Origin: Alphaproteobacteria bacterium HGW-Alphaproteobacteria-6
GTDB taxonomy: Bacteria; Pseudomonadota; Alphaproteobacteria; Rhodobacterales; Rhodobacteraceae
Length of the DNA stretch: 33,631 nucleotides
Reading direction: 5' to 3'
NCBI GenBank assembly: GCA_002841115.1
Contig: PHEC01000014.1
Coordinates: 1-33,631 of the forward strand
Position numbers and translations under genes: made by a program. Under the pieces are notes generated by a model. The model searched no databases. It was not told the DNA's origin and was given only the letters and a program-made list of their open reading frames with translations. Positions 24,701 to 31,791 of this stretch are shown here, piece after piece. How positions within the stretch are numbered: position 1 is the first letter of the stretch; each line of letters begins with the position of its first letter.

Positions 24701-25322
24701 GGGCGGCACGCTCAGGATCGGCGGGACCAGCGATGCGGTGGTGCCGACCGGCCAGTTCGACCTGATCCGCGGGCGGCTTGATCTGCTGGGCAGACGCTTC
24801 ACCATCGACGAGGGGCAGGTGCAACTGCAAGGCGCGCTGGTGCCCTGGCTGCGCTTTGTCGCCCGCACCCGCGCCGGCGACACCACGGCGACGGTGACGA
24901 TCGAGGGCGAGGCGACCGAACCCGAGGTGCATTTCACCTCTGACAGCGGCCTTCCCGAGGAAGAGGTGATCGCGCTGATTCTGTTCGGTCGCGGGCTGGA
25001 CAACATTTCGGCGTTCCAGGCCGCGCAGCTTGCCTCGGCGGTGGCGACGCTGAGCGGCCGCAGCGGCGACGGGCTGGTCGGCCGGTTGCGCCGTTCGGTC
25101 GGGCTTGACGATCTTGACGTGACCACCGACGAGACCGGGGCGGCGACCCTGCGCGCCGGCAAATACATCTCGGACCGGGTCTATACCGATGTTGCCGTCG
25201 GTGCCGACGGCGGGAGCGAGGTCAACCTCAACCTCGACCTCAAGCGCGACATCACCCTGCGCGGCACGCTCGGCTCGGACGGCACCACCGGCGTCGGCGT
25301 CTTCTTCGAGCGCGACTACTGA
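21744..25322 (+). CDS. tamB: TamB family translocation/assembly module protein
   Basis: A 1192-residue TamB/DUF490 (AsmA-like) protein, close to the E. coli TamB length of about 1260. A signal-like N-terminus (RAQLLALALCLSPLTGVAQ) is followed by long repetitive beta-rich sequence thought to form a hydrophobic groove spanning the periplasm. The C-terminal domain is conserved: VPTGQFDLIRGRLDLLGRRF, TIDEGQVQLQGALVPWLRF, DSGLPEEEVIALILFGRGLD, and the final GTTGVGVFFERDY. It works with TamA in outer-membrane protein insertion and probably lipid transport. The ATG overlaps the tamA stop. The last seven bases overlap the convergent yihY-family gene. Confidence 0.93.
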   Translation: MRAQLLALALCLSPLTGVAQDAAQTDADRGFLVGLIEDNLSGAGRSVRIDGFAGALSSRATFEQMTIADDDGVWLTIRQGAIGWNRAALLSGRIAIAEMTAAEIDLPRAPVSQPSTPSAEAPGFALPDLPVSVEIGALTVARLRLGADLLGSAAEVSLTGALSLAGGAGTTDLAVRRIDGAEGDLSLTGAFSNATGRATVDLLVSEGAGGIAADLIGLPGRPAITLALHGAGTLDDFRSDVALTTDGQPRLAGTVTLTGEGGARRFNATVGGDVAPLFLPEYRDFFGPDISLEAEGQRDPAGRLDLSRLVLRARSVALDGRLVIAATGEPVLAALTATIAAEVGGDGEEGGAATSVLLPLPGARTWIDRASLDIGYDAADSDGWRLAGALGGLRRDGMRINDVTLAGSGRVARPGQGGVAAARIGGTLTFDAGGIELDDAAAAAALGPRLAGRAIFDWRDGGPLRLPLFDVTGDGFGAAGGLTLSGLDSAGALSGRVRAGIDDIGRLSGLVGRPLGGSAALTLDGSGAVLAGRFDLDAAIEGRDLTIDVPEVDRLMAGQTRVSASVRRDSLGTRIRVLDLTAKGLTARLSGELKTGASDLSGHLDFADLSVLGPGYRGRLQAEATLRETGPSRAFTLDGQAEGLAIGQAEVDRLLAGTTELDLEARQDEAGAILLDRLRLSNPQVSAEVTGTLAEAGRRLNLSARLADLALVVPGFPGPVTVKGDMSEEAAGFGVDLTAEGPGASALALTGTVAPDFARADLAIIGSAQAGLINPFIAPRNIAGLVRFDLRLDGPPGLNSLSGRATLADGRIVAPTFGIALENTGVTADIANGSAQITAGGDVRGGRRGGGRVTASGPVSLVAPYNGDLAIRLDDVRLRQRDLYDTRLDGTVSITGPLAGGAMIRGDIALDRTEIRVPSTPIGGAAEIGPVTHLNEPAASRQTRERAGLIDDGSDDAGAGAAFGLDLAIAAPDRVFVRGRGLDAELGGTLRIGGTSDAVVPTGQFDLIRGRLDLLGRRFTIDEGQVQLQGALVPWLRFVARTRAGDTTATVTIEGEATEPEVHFTSDSGLPEEEVIALILFGRGLDNISAFQAAQLASAVATLSGRSGDGLVGRLRRSVGLDDLDVTTDETGAATLRAGKYISDRVYTDVAVGADGGSEVNLNLDLKRDITLRGTLGSDGTTGVGVFFERDY

Positions 25323-26248
25323 GCGCGGAGCCGTGCGGTTTCGGCGTTCAGCACCGCGCCAAGCAGCACGATGAAGGCGGCGATGTAGAACCACATCAAC
25401 AGCGCGATGACCGCGCCAATCGAGCCGTAGATGCGGTTGTAGGCGCCGAAATAGGCCAGATAGGTCGAAAACCCGATCGATGCCGCGGCCCAGAGCGCCG
25501 CAGCCAGGACCGCGCCGGGGGTGATCCAGCCATGCCGGTCGCCGCCGCGGTCCGGTCCCCAGCGATAAAACAGCCCAAGCGCCATCAGCACGATCAGAAA
25601 CAGCACGATCCAGGGCAGGACGGTCAGGATCAGCGCATTGACCGGGCCAAGCGGCAGAAGGCCAAGCGCCAGCGGCACCACGACCACCGTCGCCATCCCG
25701 GCGAGGACCATGGCGATCAGCACCAGCGTCAGCGTCGCCGAGACGATGACGCCGCGCAGCCCCGGCCTCGGGCCGCGCCCCTCGATCGCGTTGAGCCCGC
25801 CGATCAGGGCGGCAACGCCGTTGTTCAGCGAATAAAGCGCCACCGCCAGCGACAGGCCGGTGGCCCAGCCCAGCCCCGGCGACCGGGCCGCCAGAAGCTG
25901 ATCAAGCTGGCTTTCCAGCACCCCGAAGGCCGCGTCGGGAATCAGGCCGTGGATCATGTCGAGATAGGTGCCCATCACCGCCGGATCGGCAAAAAAGCCC
26001 CAGATCGCGATGGTCGCGGCCATGCCGGGGAAGATCGCGAACATGGTATAGAAGGCAACACCGGCCGCGATCAGCGTCAGGTGGCGGTCCGACATCGCGG
26101 TCCAGACCGCGCCGATCAGGCCGGCATGCGGGGCAAGGTGGCGGTTCAGGGCATTTCTCCGGGCCGGTGCGCCTTGCGCGAGTGTCGCGCCTTGTGGCCC
26201 GGCGTGCAACCGGATCGCGGACAGGCTTGCCGCCGACCGGCCGGCCAT
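25316..26248 (-). CDS. YihY/UPF0761 family inner-membrane protein
   Basis: A 310-residue inner-membrane protein of the YihY family, sometimes called RNase BN-like by an old misassignment. It has six hydrophobic segments and the family motifs LTLIAAGVAFYTMFAIFPG, LYSLNNGVAALIGGLNAIEG, and FSTYLAYFGAYNRIYGSIGA followed by VIALLMWFYIAAFIVLLGA. The ATG at 26248 has a GGAGG about 10 bases upstream; the first 45 residues are poorly conserved. The function is unknown; roles in envelope lipid homeostasis have been proposed for the family. It is convergent with and overlaps tamB by seven bases, and is divergent from the peroxidase gene by only 32 bases. Confidence 0.9.
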   Translation of the reverse strand: MAGRSAASLSAIRLHAGPQGATLAQGAPARRNALNRHLAPHAGLIGAVWTAMSDRHLTLIAAGVAFYTMFAIFPGMAATIAIWGFFADPAVMGTYLDMIHGLIPDAAFGVLESQLDQLLAARSPGLGWATGLSLAVALYSLNNGVAALIGGLNAIEGRGPRPGLRGVIVSATLTLVLIAMVLAGMATVVVVPLALGLLPLGPVNALILTVLPWIVLFLIVLMALGLFYRWGPDRGGDRHGWITPGAVLAAALWAAASIGFSTYLAYFGAYNRIYGSIGAVIALLMWFYIAAFIVLLGAVLNAETARLRAQ

Positions 26249-26280
26249 GCTGTTATCGCCTCCGGCAACGAGGGGTGGTG

Positions 26281-27618
26281 ATGAGCGCTGCGATCAGGGT
26301 CCGGTTTGGCATGGCGTTGGTGCTGCTGGGCCTGTTGCCGGCGCCGGCGCCGGCCGAGATGCCGGCGCCGATCGCTGACGCCGATTTCATCGCCGTGAAC
26401 GAGGCCAGCGCCCGGCTGGGTCAGCTGCTGTTCAACGACCCGGTGCTGTCGGGCAATCGCAACATCGCCTGCGCGACCTGCCATCATCCGCGGTTTGCGA
26501 CCTCGGACGGGCTGTCGCTTGGCCTCGGCGAAGGCGGGGTCGGGTTGGGACCGGCGCGGCGGGCCGACCCCGCGAACCTGCCCGAACAACGGATTCCGCG
26601 CAATTCCCCGGCGCTTTTCAATCTCGGCGCGCGCGGCTTCAGCCGGCTGTTCCATGACGGCCGGATCGAGGCCGATCCATCGCGCCCCTCGGGCCTGCGC
26701 AGCCCGCTGGAAGACGAGATGATCATGGGCTTTGAGTCGGTGCTGGCGGCGCAGACGATGTTTCCGGTGCTGTCGCCCGACGAGATGGCCGGGCATTATC
26801 AGGAAAACGACGTGGCCCGGGCGGTGCGCGAGGGCATCCTGACCGGGCCGGGCGGCGCCTGGGATATCATTGCCGATCGGGTTGCAGCGATTCCGGCCTA
26901 TCAGAGCCTGTTTTCTGCCGCAGTCCCCGAGATCGCGCAGGGCCGACCGATTGGCTTTACCGATATCGCCAATGCCATCGCGGCCTTCGTCGCGCTGGAA
27001 TGGCGGTCGGACCGCTCGCCCTTCGATGCGGCCTTGCGCGGCGAGGCGGCCCTGTCCAGTCCGGCGGCCGAGGGGGCGGCGCTGTTCTACGGCGCGGCGG
27101 GCTGTTCGTCGTGCCACGCCGGCGCCTTCCAGACCGACCACGACTTTCACGCGATGGGAGAGCCGCAACTGGGCCCGGGCAAGGCCGAACGCTTCGAATC
27201 CCATGCCCGTGACGAAGGCCGGATGCGGGTGACCGGCCGGGCCGCCGACGCCTTCGCCTTTCGCACCCCGTCCTTGCGCAATGTCACCGAGACCGGACCC
27301 TGGGGCCATGCCGGCGCCTGGGGCGATCTTGGCGCCTTCCTGCGCCACCATGCCGATCCGTCGCAGGGCCTTGCCGGCCATGACCGGGCGCAGGCGGTTC
27401 TGCCGCCACTGCCGGATGCCGCGCCCGACTGGCGGATCATGGACGATGCGGCCGAGGCCGGTGCGATCCTGGCGGCGGCACGACCCGGACGCGGGCTGTC
27501 CGGGGCCGAGGTCGACCGGATACTGGCCTTTCTCGAAAGCCTGCGCGATCCGCTGGCGCTGGGCGGACGGTTGGGGATTCCGGACAGCGTGCCGAGCGGC
27601 CTGGCGCTGGACCGCTGA
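26281..27618 (+). CDS. Di-haem cytochrome c peroxidase / MauG family protein
   Basis: A 445-residue exported protein with a signal peptide (MALVLLGLLPAPAPAEMP) and two c-type haem sites, CATCH at residues 64-68 and CSSCH at 275-279. NSPALFNLGARGFSRLFHDGRIE, RTPSLRNVTETGPWGHAGAWGD and LSGAEVDRILAFLESL are typical of the bacterial CCP/MauG family. Members reduce periplasmic hydrogen peroxide or oxidise protein side chains; this sequence does not decide which. It is longer than classical CCP (about 320-350 residues), with extra sequence between the haem sites, as in MauG-like relatives. A GAGGGGTGGTG ribosome site precedes the ATG. It converges on the ASPIC/UnbV gene, with stops 17 bases apart. 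Confidence 0.9.
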   Translation: MSAAIRVRFGMALVLLGLLPAPAPAEMPAPIADADFIAVNEASARLGQLLFNDPVLSGNRNIACATCHHPRFATSDGLSLGLGEGGVGLGPARRADPANLPEQRIPRNSPALFNLGARGFSRLFHDGRIEADPSRPSGLRSPLEDEMIMGFESVLAAQTMFPVLSPDEMAGHYQENDVARAVREGILTGPGGAWDIIADRVAAIPAYQSLFSAAVPEIAQGRPIGFTDIANAIAAFVALEWRSDRSPFDAALRGEAALSSPAAEGAALFYGAAGCSSCHAGAFQTDHDFHAMGEPQLGPGKAERFESHARDEGRMRVTGRAADAFAFRTPSLRNVTETGPWGHAGAWGDLGAFLRHHADPSQGLAGHDRAQAVLPPLPDAAPDWRIMDDAAEAGAILAAARPGRGLSGAEVDRILAFLESLRDPLALGGRLGIPDSVPSGLALDR

Positions 27619-27635
27619 GGGCGGCGGCCTGCGGA

Positions 27636-29165
27636 TTACGGCAGAATGACAAGCCCGCCTGCGCGCCTGCTCACCCGGACCAGGCGATCAACGGGGATGG
27701 CGATCCAGTCCGAGGGCGCGCCATCGGGCCAGATCACCCGCAATTCGGCCGTCCTGGCAGGGCCCAGGCCGAAATGGACCGGCAGCGCCTTGCCGCCGGC
27801 GTGACCGCCACCGACGGTAATCTCGCTGGCCAGGATCCGGCCGGCCGTGCGCAATTCGATCCACGCGCCGACGGCGCGCCGGTTCGTGTCCGGCAAAAGT
27901 GGCTCTATCTTGGCCCAATGTCCGGTGTCTGGCGTGGCGTTCTGCCAGACCTCCATCGCCGCGCGACGATTGACCACCACCAGATCCAGCCTTCCGTCGC
28001 CGTCCAGATCGGCGAGTGCCGCGCCGCGCGACCGATCGGTGGTGGCGATGCCGGCGACATCGCCCGCCTCGGCGAACCGGCCGTCGGCGCCCTGCATCAG
28101 CAGATTGTTCGGATCGTGAATGGCGTTGGTCGGCATCTGGTCGACATTGCCCTTGGCAATGAACAGGTCCACCCGCCCGTCATTGTCGATATCGCCAAAC
28201 TCGGCGTGCCATCCGGTCGAGGGCCGGCCGTCATCGCCGAGGTAGGGGCGCTGGGCATAGGTGCCGGTGGCGTAGGGTGCGTTGACGAAACCGGTGCCGG
28301 TGTTGATCTGCAACTGCTGGTCGGCCATCGAGGTCAGCATTACCTCGGGCAGGCCGTCGCCGGTGATGTCCTGGCTGGCGATGCCCATGCCCCAAAGCGA
28401 CAGGCGCGGCCACTCCGGGCCGTCGCGCTCGGCCAAGGGGTTCAGTCGGAACATCTGCTCATAACCGTCGCGCACATAGTAATGGCGATCGTTCGACAGG
28501 CGCAGCTCGGGTTCGCCCGCCCGGCGCCAGTCCGAGATCAGCATCGACAGCGCGCAAAAGCCGGGGGTGATGACCTCGGGCCGGCCATAGCGTTGGCCTT
28601 CGGGACGGTAGAGGTCATGGCTGTCGCAGGCCTCAAACGGGCCATCGGGGTCGGCGCGATCGACATAACGGCCGAAGACCAGGGTGGGCCAGTCGCGGCC
28701 CGCTTCCCATGTCGCGGTAAAGGCGGTGGTCCAGGCATCGCGCAGGGCAAGGCCCCAGTCGGCGGTGGCATCGGCAAAACGGCAGTCGGGGGCGCCCTTC
28801 AGCAGCAGATCGGGGCCGACCCGCAACACGGCAAGATCGGTCCAGCCGTCGGCGTCGATATCCAGCGGATAGGCGCCGGTGACGCCGAAAATGTCTGCCA
28901 CCGGCCCGGCGACAAAGCGGATCGGCGCGCCCGGCGCCTCGGTTGCATTGACGAACAGCCGGGCCGGGTTGGTCCCGCCGGCGGCGAAAAGATCGGGCAG
29001 GCCATCGGCGTTGCAATCCAGCACCGCCACCCCGCCGCCGACGAAATGCTCCCAGCCGCCGTCATAGACATGCGGGGCGGGCAGGCCGGCGGCGCGATCG
29101 ATGAAAAGCGGCTCTGCATTGGCCGGAATTGCCGCAAGGGCCACCAGCGCCGCAAGCCGCCTCAT
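27636..29165 (-). CDS. Exported FG-GAP (VCBS) repeat protein with ASPIC/UnbV domain
   Basis: A 509-residue secreted protein beginning MRRLAALVALAAIPANA-EPL (signal peptide). It has a series of FG-GAP/VCBS blades carrying calcium-loop motifs: DCNADGLPD, DIDADGWTD, DITGDGLPE, DIDNDGRVD and DLDGDGRLD. These suggest a beta-propeller. The C-terminal 90 residues (GAWIELRTAGRILASEITVGG through AELRVIWPDGAPSDW) match the ASPIC/UnbV domain of CRTAC1-like proteins. The molecular role of bacterial members is unknown. The ATG at 29165 overlaps the stop of the ROK repressor gene (ATGA), so the two are translationally coupled. The long open frame upstream of the ATG is a shadow of that gene. Confidence 0.88.
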   Translation of the reverse strand: MRRLAALVALAAIPANAEPLFIDRAAGLPAPHVYDGGWEHFVGGGVAVLDCNADGLPDLFAAGGTNPARLFVNATEAPGAPIRFVAGPVADIFGVTGAYPLDIDADGWTDLAVLRVGPDLLLKGAPDCRFADATADWGLALRDAWTTAFTATWEAGRDWPTLVFGRYVDRADPDGPFEACDSHDLYRPEGQRYGRPEVITPGFCALSMLISDWRRAGEPELRLSNDRHYYVRDGYEQMFRLNPLAERDGPEWPRLSLWGMGIASQDITGDGLPEVMLTSMADQQLQINTGTGFVNAPYATGTYAQRPYLGDDGRPSTGWHAEFGDIDNDGRVDLFIAKGNVDQMPTNAIHDPNNLLMQGADGRFAEAGDVAGIATTDRSRGAALADLDGDGRLDLVVVNRRAAMEVWQNATPDTGHWAKIEPLLPDTNRRAVGAWIELRTAGRILASEITVGGGHAGGKALPVHFGLGPARTAELRVIWPDGAPSDWIAIPVDRLVRVSRRAGGLVILP

Positions 29166-30457
29166 GCCGCAACGGCCTCGCGCGGGGAGCCGAGCAACCG
29201 GGTCGTCACCTCGGAAAGCGCCAGCGCCGCGGCACCATGCGCCCAGAGCAGATCGCCCCAGGCATGGGTCTCGATCCTTGGTGCCGGGCGGCCGGTGTTC
29301 AGCGCCAGCGCCTGGATCTCGGCCAGCGCATCGCCGGCGTAAAGGTAGTCGTAACGCATCCGCTCCCCCGACAGGATGATCAGTTCGGGATCGAAGAGGT
29401 TGACGACATTGGCCAGCCCCAGCGCCAGGTAGCGCCCGGCCCGCCGGAAGATCGAGCGGGCGGCGCCATTGCCGGCCTTGGCATGGTCGTAAAGGCTTTC
29501 CAGCAGGATGTTGACCGACTGCGCCTCGCGGCTGGTCCAGTTCAGCGCGGTGTTGGCCTCGCGCGCCAGGGCATAGTCGGCGACATAGGCCTCGAGACAG
29601 CCGCGCTGGCCACAGCGGCAAAGCGCGCCGTCCAGCTGCACCTTGGTATGGCCCAGTTCCATCCCGAGGCCCTGGGCGCCGCGATAGATCCGGTGGTTCA
29701 GCACCAGCCCCATGCCGACACCATGCTCGATCGTCACCACGGCAAAATCCGACAGCTGGCGCCCGGCGCCGAACCACAGTTCGGCCAGGGTCACCAGATT
29801 GGCGTCGTTGTCGACATGGACCGGCAGGCCGAGATGGGCGCTCAGCGTTGCGGCAAGCGGCACATGGCGCGCCGCAAGGACCGGCGACCAGTGAACCACG
29901 CCGGAGCTCGACTGGACAAAGCCCGGCACGCCGAGACCGATCGCGGTCAGTGCCGCGCGGCCGATGCCGGCGCGGTCGCAGACCCGGGTCAGCAGCGTCT
30001 CGGTCGCCGCGATCAGCCCGGACAATTCCATCGCGCCGGGCTGGCGCGGCATCGCCTCGTCGGCGACGAGATTGCCGGCGAAATCGACGATGACCGCGGT
30101 ATGTTCGCGGTCCGACAGCTTGATGCCGGCGACCAGATGCGCCGCCGCCCGCACCCCCAGCGCCACCGCCGGCCGGCCGCGGCCGGGGCCGGCGCCAAGA
30201 TCGCTGTCGCGTTGCGGCGAGACCTCCTCGAGCAGCCCCAGATCGATCAGTTCCGAGGTCAGCGTGGTCACCGAGGCCGGGCTGACCGACAGATCCTTGG
30301 CGACCTGGACGCGGGGGATGAAGCCGGCGGCACGGACCCGCTCGAATATCTGCTGGCGCATCGGGCGTGACGATTCGGACAGCGGCGGGATCAGCGGCCC
30401 GCAGCCGGGCTTGGCAGAGCCCATCCGTGCGGTTTCTGCACTATCCGCGCCGGGCAT
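29162..30457 (-). CDS. ROK-family transcriptional repressor, XylR-like
   Basis: A 431-residue ROK repressor. An N-terminal winged helix-turn-helix lies at about residues 32-85 (MRQQIFERVRAAGFIPR, QVAKDLSVSPASVTTLTSEL). It is followed by the sugar-kinase-like ROK domain with GLGVPGFV, HVDNDANLVTLAELWFGAG, EHGVGMGLVLNHRIYRG and the zinc-binding signature ELGHTKVQLDG plus CRCGQRGCLEAYV. Divergence from xylFHG strongly suggests it is the xylose-responsive repressor of that operon. ATG at 30457 is chosen over an in-frame GTG at 30496 because GGGAAG lies about 8 bases upstream. It is coupled to the ASPIC/UnbV gene. Confidence 0.9.
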   Translation of the reverse strand: MPGADSAETARMGSAKPGCGPLIPPLSESSRPMRQQIFERVRAAGFIPRVQVAKDLSVSPASVTTLTSELIDLGLLEEVSPQRDSDLGAGPGRGRPAVALGVRAAAHLVAGIKLSDREHTAVIVDFAGNLVADEAMPRQPGAMELSGLIAATETLLTRVCDRAGIGRAALTAIGLGVPGFVQSSSGVVHWSPVLAARHVPLAATLSAHLGLPVHVDNDANLVTLAELWFGAGRQLSDFAVVTIEHGVGMGLVLNHRIYRGAQGLGMELGHTKVQLDGALCRCGQRGCLEAYVADYALAREANTALNWTSREAQSVNILLESLYDHAKAGNGAARSIFRRAGRYLALGLANVVNLFDPELIILSGERMRYDYLYAGDALAEIQALALNTGRPAPRIETHAWGDLLWAHGAAALALSEVTTRLLGSPREAVAA

Positions 30458-30574
30458 TTTATTTTCTTCCCAAAGCAATTGAGCCGGATATGGCACAGTT
30501 CCTGACCGGCTTCAGTCGCTTCCGGGCGCCTGCCCGACCGATCATTGCGTTCAGGTAGTGTGTAGTAGGGTTTT

Positions 30575-30607
30575 TAATTTGACAACTAAAATTATTATCG
30601 GCAATTT
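30575..30607 (+). promoter_or_regulatory. xylFHG promoter and candidate ROK operator
   Basis: In a strikingly AT-rich island inside GC-rich DNA, a perfect -35 hexamer TTGACA (30579-30584) is embedded in an inverted repeat TAATTT (30575-30580) / AAATTA (30589-30594). A weak -10 candidate (CAATTT, 30602-30607) follows 17 bases after the -35, about 60 bases before xylF. On the opposite strand the same bases read TTGTCA, so the repressor gene promoter may overlap. An operator covering both divergent promoters is the expected layout for a XylR-type ROK repressor, but binding here is inferred. Confidence 0.5.
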
Positions 30608-30667
30608 CAGGATACATCGGCGAATCCGTCGATCCGGGCCAACAGCCCGTCCGAAAGGGAGGAACAT

Positions 30668-31690
30668 ATGCACAAGTCCATTCTGGCCGCCGCCGCACTG
30701 GCGGCCGGCCTCGCAGGTTCGGCATGGGCCGAGACCAAGGTCGGCGTCAGCTGGTCGAACTTTCAGGAAGAGCGCTGGAAAACCGACGAGGCGGCGATCA
30801 AGGCCGCACTCGATGCCGCCGGCGCGACCTATGTCAGCGCCGATGCGCAATCGTCCTCGGCCAAGCAATTGTCGGATATCGAGGCGCTGATGGCACAGGG
30901 TGTCGACGCACTGATCGTTCTGGCGCAGGACACCCAGGCGGTGATCCCGGCCGTGCAGGCCGCCGCCGACGAGGGTATCCCGGTCATTGCCTATGACCGC
31001 CTGATCGAGGACAGCCGCGCCTTCTACCTGACCTTCGACAACGTAGAGGTCGGCCGGATGCAGGCCCGTGCGGTTCTGGAGGCCGCGCCCAAGGGCCGCT
31101 ATGTGATGATCAAGGGCTCGCCCACCGATCCCAACGCCGATTTCCTGCGCGGCGGGCAGCAGGAGGTGTTGCAGGCGGCGATGGATGCCGGCGACATCAC
31201 CATCGTCGGCGAGGCCTATACTGACGGCTGGTTGCCGGCGAATGCCCAGCGCAACATGGAGCAGATCCTGACCGAGACCTCGAACGGCGTCGATGCGGTC
31301 GTCGCCTCGAACGACGGCACCGCGGGCGGCGTCGTGGCGGCGCTGACCTCGCAAGGCATGGCCGGGATTCCGGTCTCGGGCCAGGACGGCGATCACGCCG
31401 CGCTGAACCGGGTCGCGGCCGGCACCCAGACGGTTTCGGTCTGGAAGGACGCGCGCGAGCTTGGCAAGGCGGCAGCCGAGATCGCCGTGGCGCTGGCGGG
31501 CGAGACCGCGATGGATGCGATTCCGAATGCGGCCAAGTTCACCACGCCGGGCGGCAAGGAAATGAACGCCGTCTTCCTGGCGCCGATGCCGATCACCAAG
31601 GGCAACCTGTCTGCGGTCGTCGATGCCGGCTGGATCACCAGGGACGCGCTGTGCCAGGGCGTCAGCGGCGGCCCGGCACCCTGCAACTGA
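30668..31690 (+). CDS. xylF: D-xylose ABC transporter substrate-binding protein
   Basis: This periplasmic sugar-binding protein feeds xylose to XylGH. The 340-residue precursor has the signal peptide MHKSILAAAALAAGLAGSAWA-ETK. It matches the XylF type of the periplasmic-binding-protein/LacI superfamily: VGVSWSNFQEERWKTDE, LSDIEALMAQGVDALIVLAQD, IPVIAYDRLIEDSRAFYLTF, SNDGTAGGVVAALTSQGM, and VSGQDGDHAALNRVAAGTQT. GTQTVSVWKDARELGKAAAEIA is also characteristic. A strong GGGAGGAAC site lies before the ATG. It is the first gene of xylFHG, divergent from the ROK repressor, and is followed by an intercistronic stem-loop. Confidence 0.95.
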   Translation: MHKSILAAAALAAGLAGSAWAETKVGVSWSNFQEERWKTDEAAIKAALDAAGATYVSADAQSSSAKQLSDIEALMAQGVDALIVLAQDTQAVIPAVQAAADEGIPVIAYDRLIEDSRAFYLTFDNVEVGRMQARAVLEAAPKGRYVMIKGSPTDPNADFLRGGQQEVLQAAMDAGDITIVGEAYTDGWLPANAQRNMEQILTETSNGVDAVVASNDGTAGGVVAALTSQGMAGIPVSGQDGDHAALNRVAAGTQTVSVWKDARELGKAAAEIAVALAGETAMDAIPNAAKFTTPGGKEMNAVFLAPMPITKGNLSAVVDAGWITRDALCQGVSGGPAPCN

Positions 31691-31710
31691 TCGCGGTCTT
31701 CCGCTGATCG

Positions 31711-31736
31711 CGGGCGCCCCCGATGCGGGGCGCCCG
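31711..31736 (+). other. Intercistronic stem-loop between xylF and xylH
   Basis: CGGGCGCCCC (31711-31720), a CGATGC loop and GGGGCGCCCG (31727-31736) form a perfect 10-base-pair hairpin 20 bases after the xylF stop. No T-run follows, and xylH starts 56 bases later, so it is more likely an mRNA-stabilising or attenuating element that raises binding protein over permease than a full terminator. The rest of the 101-base spacer holds only the xylH ribosome site. Confidence 0.65.
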
Positions 31737-31791
31737 GTTGCGCCGCGCCGGCTCGCGCCCCCACTCATCCCTCTTGCTGACAGGAATGGAC

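Noticed and set aside
26791-26800. GCATTATCAG inside the peroxidase gene, resembling the benzoate operator half
   Set aside because: The right half TGC is missing, it lies in coding sequence, and it is unpaired.
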